From: Costus lasius
Taxonomy: Eukaryota; Streptophyta; Magnoliopsida; Zingiberales; Costaceae
Assembly: GCA_027563935.2 (NCBI GenBank)
Contig: CM050447.1
Coordinates: forward strand, 15,458,501-15,522,500
Direction: 5' to 3'
DNA: 64,000 nt
A program made the translations under genes and the position numbers. This document shows, in pieces, positions 11,387 to 23,355 of the stretch. Every line of letters begins with the position of its first letter. The stretch's first letter is position 1. The notes under the pieces are model-generated. The model was not told the DNA's origin and did no database searches. It saw nothing but the letters and a program-made list of their open reading frames with translations.

Positions 11387-12957
11387 AATACTCCTCGACT
11401 TAAATCTTTGCTTGTCCTCAAGCAATAAAATAAGTTGAAATACATACTTGGTATAAGAATAATCTTTTGTGTTGAAGTTCGCACCTGAGTTTGGAAAAAT
11501 ACTTTTTAGCAATCCAAGATCTAATCAGAAGAAATCAACTAAAAGGAGTGTCTTAAGTATTCACCAGTTTTGTCCCACAGTTTCTAGATATCAAACGATT
11601 CAGAAAGCAGTAAACATGCGATTCAATCAAGCAAATACAACACTCATTTCATTCTTATCCTTCGAATTCATAATATTGGGGTTAACTCAAATGTCTCATT
11701 CAGGATATAAGATACTGATTATTGCACTAGACTTCAACTCATATCCTTAGGTACCATTGCCAATTTTTCGCAATGCCAAGTAGAGGAGTCTTTTTATTGA
11801 ATTTTCAATTCACATTTCTTAGATTTCAACTCATGTCCTTCGGTACCACTGCCAATTTTTCGCAGTGCCAAGTAGAGGAATCTAAGTGTGAGAAATTTTT
11901 TTTTTTGATGCTAAATATCAAAGATCAACATATCCTTGCATTTTAACAGATGCAGTGTTTCCCCAATACTAGAAAGGAATTCAAAGTTTGAAAAGAGATT
12001 ATGCATCATAATATGAATCGAATGTAAATTGCAAACCAAAATCAATTGAAGAATCATGAAAATGTTTGACCCACTATATGAACATCATAAAATCAATCCG
12101 TTTAGAAAATTTCTAATTCAAAGAACATATGGACATGACTATTAAGTAAATTTCTAACAAGTACTACATTCAACATGTCTTGATAAATTCCAACCAATCA
12201 TGCATTTAATTTTTTAGACAAAAATTTGCATGGCTATCATCAGACAAGACAATCATGACAAGTCAATAAAATTTTTCATCACAAGTTATGCAATATATCC
12301 TTCAGAACAGTTACATACAAGCTTATAAATTCACACATTATTTAGCATGAAAAGCATAATATCAGAATGGAAAGCAAGTGGCTCAAATATATCTTATACA
12401 CTGCAGAGAGTGGGGCCTGAAGAAGTGGACCTGGCCCACGAATAGTGGCATATATGATACAATGCCAATATCAAAATATCCATCATAGAGTAGCATAACA
12501 AAGCCATAAAGTCACAACAACTACAACCAAACAACCAAGAAGAAGCTGGAGTCAAGACAGCTCACCCGCTCTAGAATATTGCATAGTCCTCTATGCAATG
12601 TCGTATATGCGAGAGGAGAAGGTGGCGATGTCGAGTCCGGATGGAGCAGTGTACTTAACGGGCGAACCCCGTCGGGTTCACCTAGCCGTGAAGTGTACTG
12701 GTCTTCAGTGAAAATTCAGCAAAAATTTCCTGTTCGCATAGCACATCTGCATCCTAGAAATAAACCTCTAATTAGTGTATATCAAGATCAAGATTTCCTA
12801 AGATAGACTAGATAAGCAAGAGAGTGAATTATTCAACGATGGTAAACTAAAAACTAAATGACAACTAATGTAACAAAAAGAAAATGAAAACAATGATAAA
12901 ACTTGGGTTGCCTCCCAAGAGCGCTAGTTTTAGGTCAACAGCTCGACCATAGAAGTG
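11387..12957 (-). other. Athila A 3' non-coding region
   Basis: Non-coding DNA between pol and the 3' LTR. Next to the LTR the minus strand reads as the purine-rich AAGTCGAGGAGTATT, a polypurine-tract position, after a block containing TTGAGGACAAGC. Two small hairpins lie at 11755-11775 and 11847-11867. One GAACCCC palindrome lies at about 12659-12682. No ORF like the one element B has at this place is seen. Confidence 0.6.
11755..11867 (-). other. two conserved hairpins with a compensatory base pair
   Basis: Two near-copies share the frame 'ggtacca..' to '..gccaagtagagga'. The first has stem CATTGC/GCAATG at 11755-11760 and 11770-11775. The second has CACTGC/GCAGTG at 11847-11852 and 11862-11867. 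Both have the loop CAATTTTTC. The one changed stem base is matched by a change in its partner. Element B has the related CACTG/CAGTG stem at 23943-23962. Confidence 0.55.
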
Positions 12958-15900
12958 TTATGTAGTGGCATCAGTGGGGTCGAAAAGGGCGAGAACTTCC
13001 CCTTGTTCGACCCGTTCATCTTCAAAATAAAGCTTGAGGCGATGCCCATTAACCACAAAACTCCCAATGTGTTCAGCCCATATGGTGATTGCACCGTAAG
13101 GTTGGACGTGTTGAACTATGAACGGTCCAGACCACCTCGTGCGAAGCTTCCCTGGAAAGAGACGAAGTCTCGAGTTGAACAGAAGCACATTGTCCCCTTC
13201 GTGCAATTCCTTCTTGAGTATGCGTTTGTCATGCCAATACTTGGTACGAGCTTTGTAAATCTTTGCATTTTCGTAGGCATAGAGGCGCATCTCATCCAGC
13301 TCATCTAACTGTAGTTTTCTCCTTTTACTGGCGCTCTTAAAGTCATAATTTATTTGCTTGATTGCCCAGTGCGCCCTGTGCTCAAGTTCAACGGGTAAGT
13401 GACAGGATTTTCCATAAATAAGTTGGAAAGGAGACATACCTAGGGGGGTCTTGAATGCAGTCCTATAGGCCCATAAAGCGTCGGGTAACTTCAATGCCCA
13501 ATCCTTCCGTGATCGAGATACAGTCTTTTCCAATATTTGCTTGATTTCTCTATTGGAGACTTCTATCTGACCACTAGTCTGAGGATGGTAAGGCGTGGCG
13601 ATTCTGTGCTTGACCCCATACTTTTTCAAGAGTGCTCCAAATTTTTGCTCAATGAAGTGGGATCCTCCGTCACTTATCAATATGCGTGGGACTCCAAATC
13701 GGGGGAAAATCACTCGCTTCATGAACTTCATAACTACCCTGGAGTCGTTGGTGGCTTCGGCTAAAGCCTCAACCCACTTCGACACATAGTCGACGGCAAC
13801 AAGGATGTACCGTTTCCCACATGAAGAAGGGAAGGAACCCATGAAGTCTATCCCCCATACATCAAAAATCTCTACTTCTAACATGTCATTCAAAGGCAAC
13901 TCGTTCCTTCTTGAAATGTTCCCAGTTCGTTGACAGCTGTCACAAGTTGAAACGAATTGTTTAGCATCATGAAAAATAGACGGCCAATACAAACTAGATT
14001 GTAGGACTTTGAAGGCAGTTTTAGAGGCCGCAGCATGCCCTCCATAAGGTGAGGCATGGCATTGAGCTAACACATCTTGTATCTCCACTTCCGGTACACA
14101 CCGTCTGTACATCCCATCGGCGCACCTCCGATATAAGAATGACTCATCCCAATAATATGACTTCACATCATGCAAGAACCTTTTCTTTTTCTGAAAGGAA
14201 AGATCAGGAGGAAATATGTCAGAAACTATAAAATTGACAAAATCTGCATACCACGGTGCTTGTTGTTCAAGTAAGGCAAATAAGTGTTCTTCAGGGAATG
14301 TGTCATTAATTTCCAGCTCGTGGTCAGTCCTTGCATCAACATTTCGTTCCAGCCTAGAGAGGTGGTCGGCTACAAGATTTTCACTCCCCTTCTTGTCTCT
14401 AATTTCCACATCAAATTCTTGTAAGAGGAGGATCCATCGAATAAGCCTTGGTTTAGCATCCTTTTTGTTGATAAAATATTTAATGGCTGCATGGTCAGTG
14501 AAAACAATTACTTTTGAATTAACTAAATATGAACGAAATTTATCAAAAGCAAAAACTATTGCTAGCAGCTCTTTCTCTGTGGTGGCATAATTTATCTAGG
14601 CATCATCGAGCGTGCGACTAACATAGTAAATGGCGTGAAGCTTCTTGTCTTTTCTTTGCCCTATTACCGCCCCCACTGCCTGGTCACTAGCGTCGCACAT
14701 CAATTCAAAGGGAAGGGACCAGTCTGGATGTTGAATTATTAGAGCGGTAGTCAACACTTCCTTGAGCCTCGCAAAAGCGTCCTCGCAATCCTTGTCAAAG
14801 CAAAAGATGGAGTCTTTAGCAAGTAAATTGGTCAGGGGGTGAGATATTTTAGAGAAATATTTAATAAAGCGTCGGTAGAAGCCAGCATGTCCCAAGAAGC
14901 TTCTAATCCCTTTTACAGAAGCTGGCGACTTGAGATTTTCAATGATTTCAATTTTCGCTCTGTCCACCTCTATCCCTCGCTCTGAGACTAGATGACCAAG
15001 CACAATGCCTTCTTTCACCATGAAGTGGCACTTCTCCCAATTTAGTACCAAGTTCACCTCTTCGCATCTCTGCAAAACCTTAGATAAGTTAGATAAGAAA
15101 TGATGGAAGGAAGAACCATACATAGAAAAATCGTCCATAAATATATCCATAAAATCTTCGTTAAAGTCAGAGAATATAGCTATCATTGCTCTTTGGAAAG
15201 TTGTGGGGGCATTGCAGAGACCAAACAGCATCCTCCTATATGCGTATATGTCGTAGGGGCATGTGAAGGTGGTTTGCTCCTGATCGTCTGGATGGATGGG
15301 GATTTGAAAGAAACCTGAGAACCCATCCAAGAAGCAAAAGTAAGAATTATGGGCTAATCTATCAAGCATCTGGTCAATGAAAGGAAGAGGAAAATGGTCT
15401 TTTCTTGTTGCAGAGTTCAACTTCCTGTAATCAATGCACATTCGGTGTCCTGTGATCATGCGGGTTGTTATCAACTCGTCTGTGTCAGTCTTTACAACCG
15501 TGACGCCTCCTTTTTTCGGAACCACATGGACCGGACTCACCCAAGAGCTATTTGAAATCGGATAGATCACGCCAGCATCCAATAATTTAAGCACCTCCTT
15601 CTTCACTACCTCTTTCAAGTGTGGGTTGAGTCGGCGTTGGAATTCCACTGAGGGCTTGCTATTTTCTTCCAACAGGATCCTGTGCATGCAAATAGATGGG
15701 TTAATACCTTTTATATCATCAAGAGAGTACCCAATTACCTTCCTGTGTAGACGGAGTTCTTGCAAAAGTAATTCAGTCTATTCCTTATCCAACTCAGCAC
15801 TACTATTACAGGGTAAGTGAAGTTTTCACCTAAGAATTCATATCTCAAATTTTTAGGCAAACTTTTGAGCTCGATCTTCTTTTGTCCTTCATCTGCTTGA

Positions 15901-16457
15901 TTCTCGTCTGGTTCGGTTCTCAAACCTGGATCGGCATCAAGCAGGGCAATATATTCCTCAACCTGACCCTCACTGGTGTCACCAGCAGTGCTGATAAGGG
16001 CGAGCTCCAATGGATCACTCTTTTTCCCAGGCGGCTCAGATTGCTGAACAATTTGCTCAATCAAATCCACGCTGTGACATGCGCCTGCAAAAGAAGGTTT
16101 TTTAAGAGAATTAGACAGATCAAATTGAATAATATTGTCACCGATGTTTAAACCCAGTTTCCCGTTTTTAACATCGATGACGACACCAGCTGTAGCAAGA
16201 AAAGGCCTTCCTAAAATAATAGGAAGCCTGTCATCCTCATCGATGTCTAATACAACAAAGTCTGCAGGAACAAAATAATCTCCTACTTTAATGGGTGCAT
16301 CCTCTAAAATGCCAACGGGACTCCTAACTGATCTGTCAGCCAACTGCAGAGAAATATTTGTTGACTTCAATTCACCCAGATCCAGCTTTCTACACAAGGA
16401 TAACGGCATAATGTTGACACTCGCTCCTAAATAGCACAGTGCTCTTCGAAAGGTCAT
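12958..16457 (-). pseudogene. Athila A pol (protease, RT, RNase H, integrase), degraded
   Basis: Retrotransposon polyprotein in pieces. The protease region lies at about 15900-16457, with ILGRPFLAT. Reverse transcriptase at 14596-15765 shows the FMDD catalytic motif and the MCIDYRKLN and LFGLCNAPTTFQ blocks. RNase H lies around 14400-14640. Integrase at 12958-14400 shows the HHCC zinc region (CDSCQRTGN) and the D-D-E positions in [14 protein letters not shown] and [16 protein letters not shown]. There is a frame break near 15770 and a TAG at 14596-14598 within RNase H. It therefore cannot move on its own, although long stretches stay open. Confidence 0.85.
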
Positions 16458-17264
16458 CTCTCATATCTAGCATGGTATGGAAAAGCTGCCAGGGTCTTTG
16501 AGTTTTTGTGGAAGCTTGTTCTGCAAAATCGCACTGCACTCTTCAGTAAGAGCCACAGTGCCTTGGTCTTCTAGCTTCCTCTTATTTGAGATAATATCCT
16601 TCAGGAACTTTGCATAGGTCGGCATCTGCGAAAGTGCATCAACAAAGGGAATGTTAATATATAATTTTTTTCAAAATTTTCAGAAATTTACTGAATTGCT
16701 TGTCTAGCTTGGCTTTAACAAGCCTCTGAGGGAAAGGTATCGGCGGCTGTAGGCCGGCGGCCCAACATAGGGTTGCTCTTCCTCTGTTCGTTTAGGCTCC
16801 GCCGGTGTTGAATTCGCGTGTGGCTCCTCAGGGTTCAGTATCTCATCATCCCTTGTTTCATTGGTCGGCATTGGTGGGTCTTCGAGTTACTTGCCGCTCC
16901 GAGTGGAGATTGCATTGCACTGCTCCCTCGGGTTAACTTCTGGCTATGATTGAAGCTTCCCTGGCGCTCGTGCTGACGAGCTAGCCTGTTGTGCAAGCTG
17001 GCTCTCCAACATCTTGTTGTGCGTCTCCAAGGAATCCATCCTGGTCATCATTAATTTCATCATGTCAGTTAGCCCTTCTAATTGCTTACTCAACTGAGAG
17101 TCTTGGGCCGGTCTTTGAGGAGGATTGTAATTCGCTTGTTGAGGGGGAGGGTTGTAATTTCTCCGTTGGAACCCAGGTGGCTGCCTATAATTTTCTTGTT
17201 GTGGCAGCCTGAAGTTCCCTTGTTGAGGTTGTGCTTGTGGTGGCGCTTGCCCTGGTTGTAGTGG
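16458..17264 (-). pseudogene. Athila A gag-pol linker, decayed
   Basis: Minus-strand remnants of the gag C-terminal and linker region match element B 30554-31120 in position, but are broken by stops and frame shifts. No open frame of useful length remains. Confidence 0.5.
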
Positions 17265-18391
17265 CTACGTGGTATGGTAAGAAAAGTTCGGGTGGTTGCG
17301 CCAGCCAGGGTTGTAGTAGTTGGAATAGGGGTTGTTCATGAGGTTTCCAACTGCATTAAGGTGTTCAGGCTGACTTTGGACCACTAGTCCATCTCCCACT
17401 TGGCATTCAGCACCTGTATGACCTGCAACTCCACAAAGCTCATAAGATACTGAATTAGTGCCCAAAGAATTAACAGACCATGAATCAAATTTCTGAGTCA
17501 GATTGTCTACCTTCGCAGTCAAAGCAGTTAATGAATCAAGATTGAATTTACCTGATTTTCTTGGAAGTGTACCTCGCTCTGGATTCCATTGATGGTAGTT
17601 CAGTGTCATGTCTTCCATGAGGCTTATTGCATCTTCAGGTACTTTGCTCATCAGTCCCGATCATCCAGCAGCTGCATCGACTGTGAGTCTAGTATTGTAT
17701 TGCAATCCCATGTAGAACGTGTGTACTAGAACCCAAGTCTCGATCTCATGATGGGGACACAGTCTTTGAAGCTCTTTAAATCTTTCTCAGGCTTCATACA
17801 AAGACTCTCCATCCTTCTGCATGAAGCTCGTTAGCTGGTTTCTGAGGTGGATCGTCTTCGAAGTAGGGAAATACTTCGAGAGGAAAGCTTGAGACAGTTC
17901 ATCCCATGTTCGTATTGAAGCTGGGGGGATCGTGTGGAGCCATGCCCTTGCTCTATCCCGCAGAGAGAAGGGAAACAAGCGTAACCTGATAGCATTAGAA
18001 ATAGCTCCATTAATCTTAAGCATATCGCAATATTCCAAAAATATAGATAAGTGCATATTTGGGTCCTCAAGAGGAGAACCACCGAATTGATTCTGTTGTA
18101 TCATGGAAAGTAATGCAGGTTTAATTTCAAAATTATTGGCCTCGACATTAGGCCTAACTATTCCTGATTGAAACCCATGTGTAAAAGGTGTTGCATAGTT
18201 TCATAGTGTTCTGGCATGGTTGTTGTCCACGGGTTGAGGTGCTGGTTCGTTCTCCATGTTGTTGTGAAGATGTTCCATTTGTTCTTGACCTTCCTTTTTC
18301 TGGATTTGCGCAAGCTTCCTTCTTTGCTGAAGGTCCGTTCTATCTCAAGGTCGATTTCGAATAGTCGTCCTGCCCTGGAACTTCTTTGCAT
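17265..18391 (-). pseudogene. Athila A gag, broken
   Basis: Capsid/nucleocapsid coding remnant in three frames. The N-terminal piece is at 18158-18391, the middle at 17787-18104 with NQFGGSPLEDPNMHLSIFLEYCD, and the C-terminal piece at 17265-17651 with the zinc knuckle CGVAGHTGAEC. Several stops separate them. The order and motifs match element B gag at 31121-32293 and the Athila lineage. Confidence 0.8.
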
Positions 18392-18533
18392 AAAAATTTG
18401 TCAAATCTAATTAAGAAGTTCAAAGCAGTCGAAACAAACAAAAAGCAATATGAAGCAGAATAAAAAAAGAAAAGAAAAACTAACTAAAGCTTAGTCTCCC
18501 AATCCTTAGAAGTATACTAATATCAACCGTTGT

Positions 18534-18551
18534 TCCCCGGCAACGGCGCCA
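18534..18551 (-). other. Athila A primer-binding site
   Basis: On the minus strand TGGCGCCGTTGCCGGGGA lies a few bases inside the 5' LTR. This is the form described for Athila-lineage elements and assigned to tRNA-Asp. It fixes the element's orientation as minus. Confidence 0.75.
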
Positions 18552-18557
18552 AAAACT

Positions 18558-20147
18558 TGACACTGTCCGCAAGTGCACGGAAATGTCGCAGTAATATAAA
18601 AGATATCGTCTCCCATAGGGAACAAGGTGAGTACTAGAAAATCTAATTCTTGGAATCTAAGCTAATCAAATCGTGGTTTTTTAGAGCTTGAAAACTAAAA
18701 TTAAGCAAGACAGTAAACAAGAAATCAAACAGCTGCGACAGGGAAAATATATGAGAGAGAATATCAAGGCAAAGGTTTCCACCACTCTGACGATTTCACT
18801 TGCGCTAGAAATAAATGTTAATTACTTGGATTTACAGATATGCATAAGGAATCTACCCTATGGTACAAGGTGTCCTCTTTCGAGTGTACACCCTGGTATT
18901 TGCCTAGAACATCTCCTATTTTCGCGGTGGACCATTCTAGACAAACCCACTGGGTTCCGTGGTAGATTATGAACCCTCGAGCAAAGAACACGCACTTTCG
19001 CATCGCGTCTTCACAAGATTCACATGGAGGTTCGGTCGTTACGGTCGAACTTTCGTTATGGACCTTAACAACTATGACATGACGAGACTTGGCCAAAGTA
19101 AAGATCAAGAAATAAATACATCTAGTGAAATATGCTCAAAATATGATCCAAATAACAAGATTAAAACAAGAGTTGCAAACAGAAATCGTCAGAGGGCTTC
19201 AACCTAGCCCCGATACAAAGTTTACACTACAACCATCGTTGAATCGCTAAAAATCCTCTCTGTAAACATAGGAAAATTACAGGAAAAGATTTCTAGGAGG
19301 GAGGAGAAGATAAACCGAATGAAATAACCCAGGATTGGAAGGTTCCGATGATCAATTCTTCAAAAATCCGCGCGAAGTCGCCAAATCACCATGTTCTTCC
19401 GCCCTAGCCGCTTCGTTGCCTGATTGCCTCCTCTTTAGGTCACGAAATTTGGGGCTTTTATATCCTTTTTGTTTGTCTTCGAGTTAGCTTTCCAAAAAGT
19501 TCTCACTTGCTAAATTTGGACTTGAATCGGGTTCAAAATCGAGGGAAAACCGAGATGGTGTCGAGTTAATCCGTCCGCTTCACGGGTGAACCCCGCGGGG
19601 TTCACCAGGTGGTGAAGTGCTCGGAGCTGTTTTGTTGCAAAATAATCATAGGTGAACCCCATGGGGTTCACCTACCGGTGAAAGCCTCGACATAGTTCTG
19701 TGCAAATATCTCCAAATGAGATAACGGGTGAACCCCATGGGGTTCACCTACCAGTGAAGTGTGCGGCAGCTTTCAAAAACTTTGACATCATCGGTGAACC
19801 CCGTCGGGTTCACCAGGCAGAGACGCGCGCGCTGAAATCCTTCCTTCGGCAAGATCACGGGTGAACCCCGTGGGGTTCACTTGGTCGTGAAGTCCAGAGA
19901 AGGCTCCGATTGAGCCCAAATTTTACGGGCAGCTTCGTCTTCTCATAAGGAATCACCCCATACTTTTAGATTCTTCAAAAAGACCTCAAAATTGGGTGAT
20001 TTTACCTGAAATTCAATAAGACAGACGAAAAGTGAAGATTCTGAAGTTTTTAACTAATTAAGTCTTAAAGGAGTGTGAAATCATTAAAATAGGCCTAAAT
20101 TCATCATGGAATAATAGTAAAAATCACTACTAAAATGCATGGTGTCA
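18558..20147 (-). repeat. Athila A, 5' LTR
   Basis: Upstream LTR in element sense, about 1.59 kb, bounded on the plus strand by TGACAC and GTGTCA as short inverted ends. It holds five palindromes of the type GGTGAACCCC-N-GGGGTTCACC, near 19584, 19650, 19725, 19792 and 19859. The last one is precisely absent from the partner LTR. The strand following 20147 is 'ccatg', which does not match the left flank. Confidence 0.85.
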
Positions 20148-20421
20148 CCATGGTTAGGCTAACCATGGTTAAGCTAACCATGCTCCAAGAACTCCAATGC
20201 ACCCCCAGGGCTGACCCAAGGATAGAGTAAGATGCTAATGTACAGCTCCTCAGCAATGTACCTGCAAAACATCCTAACGCAAGGTTAGTGACCTAGCTCC
20301 TCTCTCGGCTTCCCTTCCCCTTCAAGCCCAACTCCAGTCAAGCCATCAAATACCTACTTATGCCTCCATGAGTCCATGGGAAGGGTCGGGGGTATAACCC
20401 CAGCATACCCAGGGCATCACA
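20148..20421 (-). repeat. chromovirus D 3' LTR, proximal part
   Basis: On the minus strand the LTR starts TGTGATGCCC at 20421, directly after the purine run GGGGGAGGAT, as expected for a polypurine tract. It runs down to the insertion point of Athila A and continues at 9690. LTR start and family are recognised from this arrangement. Confidence 0.55.
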
Positions 20422-21060
20422 ATCCTCCCCCAACTGAATTGGCACTTGCCCTCGAGGCTAACTCCTCCTCATATCTCCTACCCAACTCCTCAAACTGGGT
20501 AATGTCACCAACCTTCTCCCAAGTTGCATCTTCGTCAGGCTCATCCATCCACTGAACAAGAAATTCAGTCCTCTAACCTCCAGGAGAAGCCCGTCCATAG
20601 ACTCTATGATCTAGAATCCTCATAGGCTTTTTCCCAAACTCAACCTTGCCTTTAGCAGGTTGTCTTCTCACCTCTCCACGGTCTGGATGCCTATCATCTG
20701 GATGATACTTCTTCAAGAGACTGACATGAAAAGTGGGATAAAACTATAACTAAGATTGTAAATCCAACCTGTAAGCAACTGGATCTACTCTCTTGATTAT
20801 CCTGAAAGGACCCTCATACCTCCTCACAAATCCACGGTGATAAGTACGGGCCTCAGTCTTCCTCCACTTCTGGGGAGTGAGTTTGAGTAGAACCAGATCT
20901 CCTACATCTAACTCCACATGTCTACGATCCCTGTCAATATATAACTTCATTCTGTTTCTAGCCTCTCTCAGGCTATCCTGAGCCTCATCCCAAAGCTCAG
21001 ACCTGTCCTCAACAAAATCAAAGGCCGCCTAGCACTTTCCCCCAGCGCCCCTATTCAGGG
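20422..21060 (-). pseudogene. chromovirus D integrase C-terminus and chromodomain remnant
   Basis: The minus strand encodes the end of a Ty3/gypsy pol. SELWDEAQDSLREARNRM.. is followed by VGDLVLLKLTPQKW and RRYEGPFRIIKRV at 20750-20950. A degraded chromodomain with FLVQWMDEPDEDATWE follows at about 20460-20600. This order is typical of chromoviruses, in which the chromodomain tethers integrase to marked chromatin. Stops interrupt it, for example near 20575 and 20745. Everything upstream of about 21030 in element sense has been lost. Confidence 0.7.
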
Positions 21061-21079
21061 TGCCCATGGGTGTCAATGG

Positions 21080-21273
21080 CTACTCCATCCTCTGGAACCC
21101 TCAGCAGATTGTGTAAGTTGATTACAAATTCAAGCAAGAAGAATCGATGAATATGCATCGCGTGATCATCTGATGCTTAAATGCCGGAACTTGCAAGTTC
21201 TATGTGGACGGGACACCCATCCGTGACTTCAGGAACAGGGAGAGCATCGGCATGCTGTACCTGAAGAGCCAGC
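21080..21273 (+). pseudogene. XTH pseudogene, piece 2 (exon 2 end, intron 2, exon 3 start)
   Basis: It continues the broken gene from 'ctactccatcctctgg' through the exon 2 donor, intron 2 and the exon 3 start (FYVDGTP), matching 44780-44966. It breaks at AGAGCCAGC, where solo LTR C begins. CCAGC (21269-21273) is repeated at 35525-35529 as the target duplication. Substitutions such as V to D after the TPIR residues are present. Confidence 0.85.
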
Positions 21274-21809
21274 TGATAGCGCCCACGAATATAGTAGGCG
21301 TTTCCCGCAAGTGCACGGGTCTATCGAAGTAATAAAATATCGATCCCACAGGAACTAATGGGCAAGTACCGACAGATCACGAAATTGCTAGCTAGACTAC
21401 GTCGGAATTCATGAAGTTTAAGACGATGAAATAGTTAAGTGCGCAAAACATAAACAGGAGAAATCACACAGGAGATTTATAATGAGGAGATGCATCCGGA
21501 TATGGGTTCATCGCTTTGACTTCTTACAGTTGAATAGTTAAACTCTATTGTCAATGTCTTGTCTAGTTCAAGGGATTCAGCTTCCTTTGTCACGTAGGTA
21601 GCTCCCCTCTAATAATCTCATCCGCTTGCACAGACTAGATTATCAGTCCGATCCGTAGGGTTCTGACGCACGGTTGGACTAGAGTCTCTCTGCTACATCT
21701 AAGCTCCTTATAATCCTCTTAAGTAAGTACATATCCACAAGCGATTTAAAACTCCTAGAGATGCTGATTAACAAACCTTACTTAAGGTGATTAAAGGCTC
21801 AAACACTCC

Positions 21810-23355
21810 TGATGTGTCCGCAAGTGCACGGATACGTCGAAGTAATAAAAATATCGATCCCACAGGGACCAATGGCCAAGTACCGACTTATCTTAGGATT
21901 GTTAGCTAGACAAATCTGAAAAGAGTTGGAATTAATCTTAACTAGGTTGCAGAAAGAATAAAAACACAACTGGGTTGTAATCAAATTATGGATAATCAGG
22001 ACTTCGGGTTCACCACACTATGTTTCATGACTTGTTATAATTAAAATTATCTTAAGAAGATTTACTATGATGAAGGGGATTTATCCGCATGTACAGATTG
22101 CCCCCTCTCAGCCGTACAATCCGGTGTCTATCCGAATTAATCCCCTACTCTCGTGGTTATTAACTCAAGATAAACCCAATGAGTTCTTGACAAATCAATA
22201 AAATCCCTCAAGCCGATTCGAACTACTCTCGTGTTCAAATCAACTTGTCCAACTATTATAGGTCCGACATCACAATTCACTTCTCAGTTCTTCTTGTGAT
22301 GTCTAAGACATGAAAATCATGGCCAGTAATTATCATGTAATAAGTACAACAATAATTGAATCTAACAAGAGCAAATAACTTCATAAGATATATAAAGCAA
22401 TCAAGTCATGATAACAAAGAGGGCTACGCCCTTAATCCTGAATAGGAGTTTACGCTGACATGCTATACATGTTCACGTTTAAGAATTCCATGTTTATGCT
22501 TACAATCGACTAAAAAATATGAAAAAGACTAAGGAAAACAAAGATTGATGCTCCCTGATGAAGATCGTCGCCAACAATCCTTGGAATCTAAGCCTTTTCG
22601 GTGTGAAAACGTTGGTCGGTGTTTTCTGCCCTAGTTTTCGCCTCTCCCTTGAATTGCCTTAAAAAATTTGCAGAAAAAAGTCCCAAAATTCGGCCCAAAT
22701 CTTCTTTAAATAGTTTCCCAACACTTCCTCAGGGTTTCCCCAAAAGTTAGCTCGAATCCGGATCGAATCGGATGAAAACTCGAGTCAATTTTGAATTTGG
22801 CGGAAGAAATTACGGCCGTAATTATTTTCACGGGCGGCCGTGAAACCTTCTGTTCAATTTCAATATTTGCTTCCGATAAAATTACGGCCGTGAAAACTTT
22901 CATGGCCGGCCGTAAAACTTTCTGTTCCGTCTCGTGTTTTTGCTTCAACGCTTTTACGGCCGTAAAATCTTTTACGGGTGTGGCCGTAAAATCTTCCGTT
23001 CAAATTTGATACGGCCATGATGCAAATTATGGTTGAGCTGTGAAACGTTCTGTTTGTCCAAAAATACAGCCGTAAAATAAATTACAGGCAGGCCGTAATA
23101 ATCAGAACAGATCCTGATTGACTTGAAACTTGCTGGTCAACTTCGTCTTGACTTATAGATTTCGTCTATGTGCTTGAAAACCTCAAAATCTATCAATTTG
23201 CAATCATTTTCACCTGAAATGTGATGAAAATAAAGAGAGGTGAAGATTCCGAACAAACATAGAAATTTAAGTCAAAATATATGAAAATTCTAGCAAAAAG
23301 AGATGAAATCCATTGTGAAAATATGCTCAGAATACAATACAAATGCGTGTCATCA
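21810..23355 (-). repeat. Athila B, 3' LTR
   Basis: 1546 bp, bounded on the plus strand by TGATG and CATCA. The outer flank ends ACTCC (21805-21809), the same as the five bases after the other LTR. It carries an array of ACGGCCGT-type palindromes at about 22805-23100. It differs from the partner LTR at roughly 28 positions by eye, about 1.8 percent, so the insertion is recent compared with its host sequences. Confidence 0.9.

Noticed and set aside
9827..20147. Athila A as an autonomous element
   Set aside because: gag and pol have several stops and frame breaks, the downstream ORF is absent, and one LTR end is damaged.
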